Source: Spirochaetia bacterium
GTDB lineage: Bacteria; Spirochaetota; Spirochaetia; PWKH01
NCBI GenBank assembly: GCA_007128345.1
Contig: SKXS01000209.1
Coordinates: 1 to 6,735, forward strand
DNA: 6,735 nucleotides
Reading direction: 5' to 3'
Both the position numbers and the translations under genes were made by a program. Shown piece after piece: positions 5,344-6,735 of this stretch. The stretch's first letter is position 1. Each line of letters begins with the position of its first letter. The notes beneath the pieces are model-generated. The model worked only from the letters and a program-made list of their open reading frames with translations. It did not search any database and was not told the origin of the DNA.

Positions 5344-5886
5344 ATGAAAAGATTTGTAATGACGTTGACAGCTTTAGCAATGCTGCTGGCAGCATGCTCC
5401 TCCGTCCCTCTCACTGCACAGGATGAGTTCAGCCCACGGCTGGCTATTGAGGTAGGAGGGATGTATGCCCTCATCCGTCCTTCGGTTATTGGAGAGTTTG
5501 ACAGGAGCAGGTGGCAAACAGGTGTACAGATACATGTGCCAATATCACAGGTGCTGTCGGTTAATGCGGGATACGGTTTTGGAGGAATTATCTATGGCTC
5601 TTCAGGGCATACGCTTGCTCACGGCCCTATGGCAGGTGTGCGTTATACTGTCCTGCAGGAAACCGGCCACTGGATGGATGGTCTGTATGTAAGCGGGGGA
5701 GTGAATATGGAATGGATAGGAGCACATCGGATATCACCGGTTATCAGCTCAGGGCTTTCCCTCGGGTATCCCCTCGTCTTCAGCAGGAGATACGCTATGA
5801 TAAACGAGCTTACATCTGCAGCTGCGTTTGGAGAATCCATACAGGTGCATCTGGGCTTTCGCAACAGTATGCGCATGACATGGTAA
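5344..5886 (+). CDS. Small exported protein, probable outer-membrane beta-barrel
   Basis: This 180-residue protein begins with a signal peptide (MKRFVMTLTALAMLLAAC). It can be read as a lipoprotein signal with lipobox LAAC (Cys18) or as a type I signal cut near TA|QDEF (after residue 25). The mature chain is rich in Gly and aromatic residues with alternating strand patterns, for example LSVNAGYGFGGIIYGSSG and GLYVSGGVNMEWIG, and it ends in a strand finishing with Trp (RMTW). A terminal aromatic residue is typical of outer-membrane beta-barrels recognised by the Bam machinery. AGGG (5335-5338) lies five bases before the ATG. The gap to the S41 gene is 13 nt, so they are probably cotranscribed, and the barrel may be a partner or target of the protease. 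The size would suit an 8-strand barrel. I do not recognise a specific family. Confidence 0.75.
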   Translation: MKRFVMTLTALAMLLAACSSVPLTAQDEFSPRLAIEVGGMYALIRPSVIGEFDRSRWQTGVQIHVPISQVLSVNAGYGFGGIIYGSSGHTLAHGPMAGVRYTVLQETGHWMDGLYVSGGVNMEWIGAHRISPVISSGLSLGYPLVFSRRYAMINELTSAAAFGESIQVHLGFRNSMRMTW

Positions 5887-6292
5887 TGCGTCTGCGGCAC
5901 CGGCAATACAAAGATTGGACGGTCTCTCACGGCGTTTGACTATAGAATTTTGTATGTCTGCCTGACCAACCTCGTAGCATCTGCGGCAGTTTCGATGCCC
6001 TCTCAGAGATATGCAGAATTGCCAATGCCAATCCCGGAGGGAAACACCAACTATCCACGTAGGTTAAATTTCTTCTTCCTGCTGCTGGAGCCGGTTATCT
6101 GGAAAGATGGAGTGCACAATCTGCTAGGAAATTCATACCATACAGTCACTGCCATAGTCGGGGACGGAGGTTATCCCATAGAACCGACAGGCCATATCTG
6201 TGAAGACAATGAAACATTTTCTTAGGTATTCGCTGATGAGTTAGTAATAACAGCCATAATTTCTCCTGACGTGAGACCTGCCTGCGGGATTT
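5887..6292. other. 406-bp convergent intergenic region, no convincing gene
   Basis: This region lies between the end of the plus-strand operon and the end of the minus-strand RQC gene. I see no strong hairpin-plus-T-tract terminator for either gene. An open frame on the plus strand (5950-6225, 91 codons) lacks a ribosome binding site, a signal peptide and any family motif. A shorter frame there (about 5957-6064), reading CLPDQPRSICGSFDALSEIC early on, looks somewhat protein-like, so a degraded gene remnant is possible. On the minus strand, AGGAG precedes an ATG at 6257-6255 that opens only an 11-codon frame. None of these is called as a gene. Confidence 0.4.
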
Positions 6293-6735
6293 CTATCTGC
6301 CTGAAAGTGATGTGATAACTTTCCTGATTCGTGCAGCGACTTTCTTATAGTCTGTTGCTGCCCATGAATCAAGCAGGGGGATATATCTCGGTTCATGTGT
6401 CTGTTCAATTGCATCAAGCAGTTCAAAGGTTATCTCTCGGTTGCGATCCTTCATGAATGAAAGGTTAAAATCTCCTGTATCGAGCATCTTGTTGAATAGA
6501 GTCAGGTATTCCTTAATGCGGGTCTGTTTTTCCATGATCCACCCTTTCTGGGTGTATATGATAACCGGCAGTCTTCCTTCGTACCTGATATCAAGATATC
6601 CATGGATAATGCACCAGTCTACCCGCTGACGTATGTCATCAAGGGGTACATGAGCCAACGCTCCGTATGCCGGGGAGCGGTCAAGATGGTGCTTAACCAC
6701 TGAGTGCTGTTTGGAGCCTTTCAGAATCAGCGTGA
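6293..6735 (-). CDS. RQC-domain (RecQ C-terminal-type) protein, 5'-truncated by window edge
   Basis: The 146 visible C-terminal residues run off the window, since the frame stays open to its end; the true start lies outside. The first part, ILKGSKQHSVVKHHLDRSP, then YGAL, then DIRQRVDWCIIHGYLDI and LPVIIYTQKGW, matches the RQC winged helix that binds duplex DNA in RecQ-family helicases (the G-S-K segment, the YG-L turn, the helix before GYL, and the wing strand before the terminal aromatic). After it come about 80 residues of charged helix, ending in a HEAT-like segment (PRYIPLLDSWAATDYKKVAARIRKVI). No HRDC domain follows. The protein could be a full RecQ-like helicase with an unusual tail or a small stand-alone RQC DNA-binding protein; the missing part decides. 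The GTG at 6700 is not a likely start, because the domain begins upstream of it. It is transcribed towards the plus-strand operon. Confidence 0.8.
   Translation of the reverse strand, partial: TLILKGSKQHSVVKHHLDRSPAYGALAHVPLDDIRQRVDWCIIHGYLDIRYEGRLPVIIYTQKGWIMEKQTRIKEYLTLFNKMLDTGDFNLSFMKDRNREITFELLDAIEQTHEPRYIPLLDSWAATDYKKVAARIRKVITSLSGR

Noticed and set aside
6222..6257. Minus-strand ATG with AGGAG upstream
   Set aside because: The ribosome binding site is good, but the frame closes after 11 codons and neighbouring frames show no continuation, so no gene is called.

Overview
The window is bacterial and looks like it comes from a diderm (Gram-negative type) organism. It encodes signal peptides, lipoboxes that are partly looser than the classical consensus, a probable outer-membrane beta-barrel ending in Trp, and purine-rich ribosome binding sites. 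The combination of relaxed lipoboxes and small exported acidic proteins is compatible with Spirochaetota, but nothing here proves the phylum. I see no rRNA, tRNA, CRISPR array, insertion sequence or intact mobile element.

Region 1 (1-1142) is an AT-rich regulatory stretch with a good sigma70-type promoter (110-138) whose -10 lies inside a 12-bp palindrome. It is followed by two small exported acidic helical proteins: a DUF4168-like secreted protein (182-700) and a short coiled-coil lipoprotein (739-1098). A perfect 18-bp palindrome separates them, and a strong intrinsic terminator (1117-1142) closes the unit.

Region 2 (1160-5886) starts with a GntR/HutC-family regulator with its own candidate promoter. 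After an 86-bp gap holding an extended -10 and a possible operator comes a tight run of four genes. These are a GlpA-like FAD dehydrogenase that ends where the usual GlpA iron-sulfur tail would begin, an SdhB/FrdB-type iron-sulfur protein with the full set of cluster cysteines (4-nt overlap), an S41-family protease-like lipoprotein (2-nt gap) and a small exported probable beta-barrel (13-nt gap). The first two probably form one soluble or membrane-peripheral dehydrogenase in which electrons pass from a substrate such as glycerol-3-phosphate, or a relative, through FAD to [2Fe-2S], [4Fe-4S] and [3Fe-4S] clusters. The regulator probably senses the substrate or a related metabolite. No quinone-binding membrane anchor is encoded here, so the electron acceptor is unknown.

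Region 3 (5887-6292) is a 406-bp convergent intergenic region without a convincing gene. Region 4 (6293-6735, minus strand) is the C-terminal part of an RQC-domain (RecQ C-terminal winged-helix) protein whose start lies outside the window.

The most interesting element is the unusual pairing of a truncated GlpA-type flavoprotein with an SdhB-type iron-sulfur subunit, placed under a HutC-type regulator and joined to two envelope proteins.
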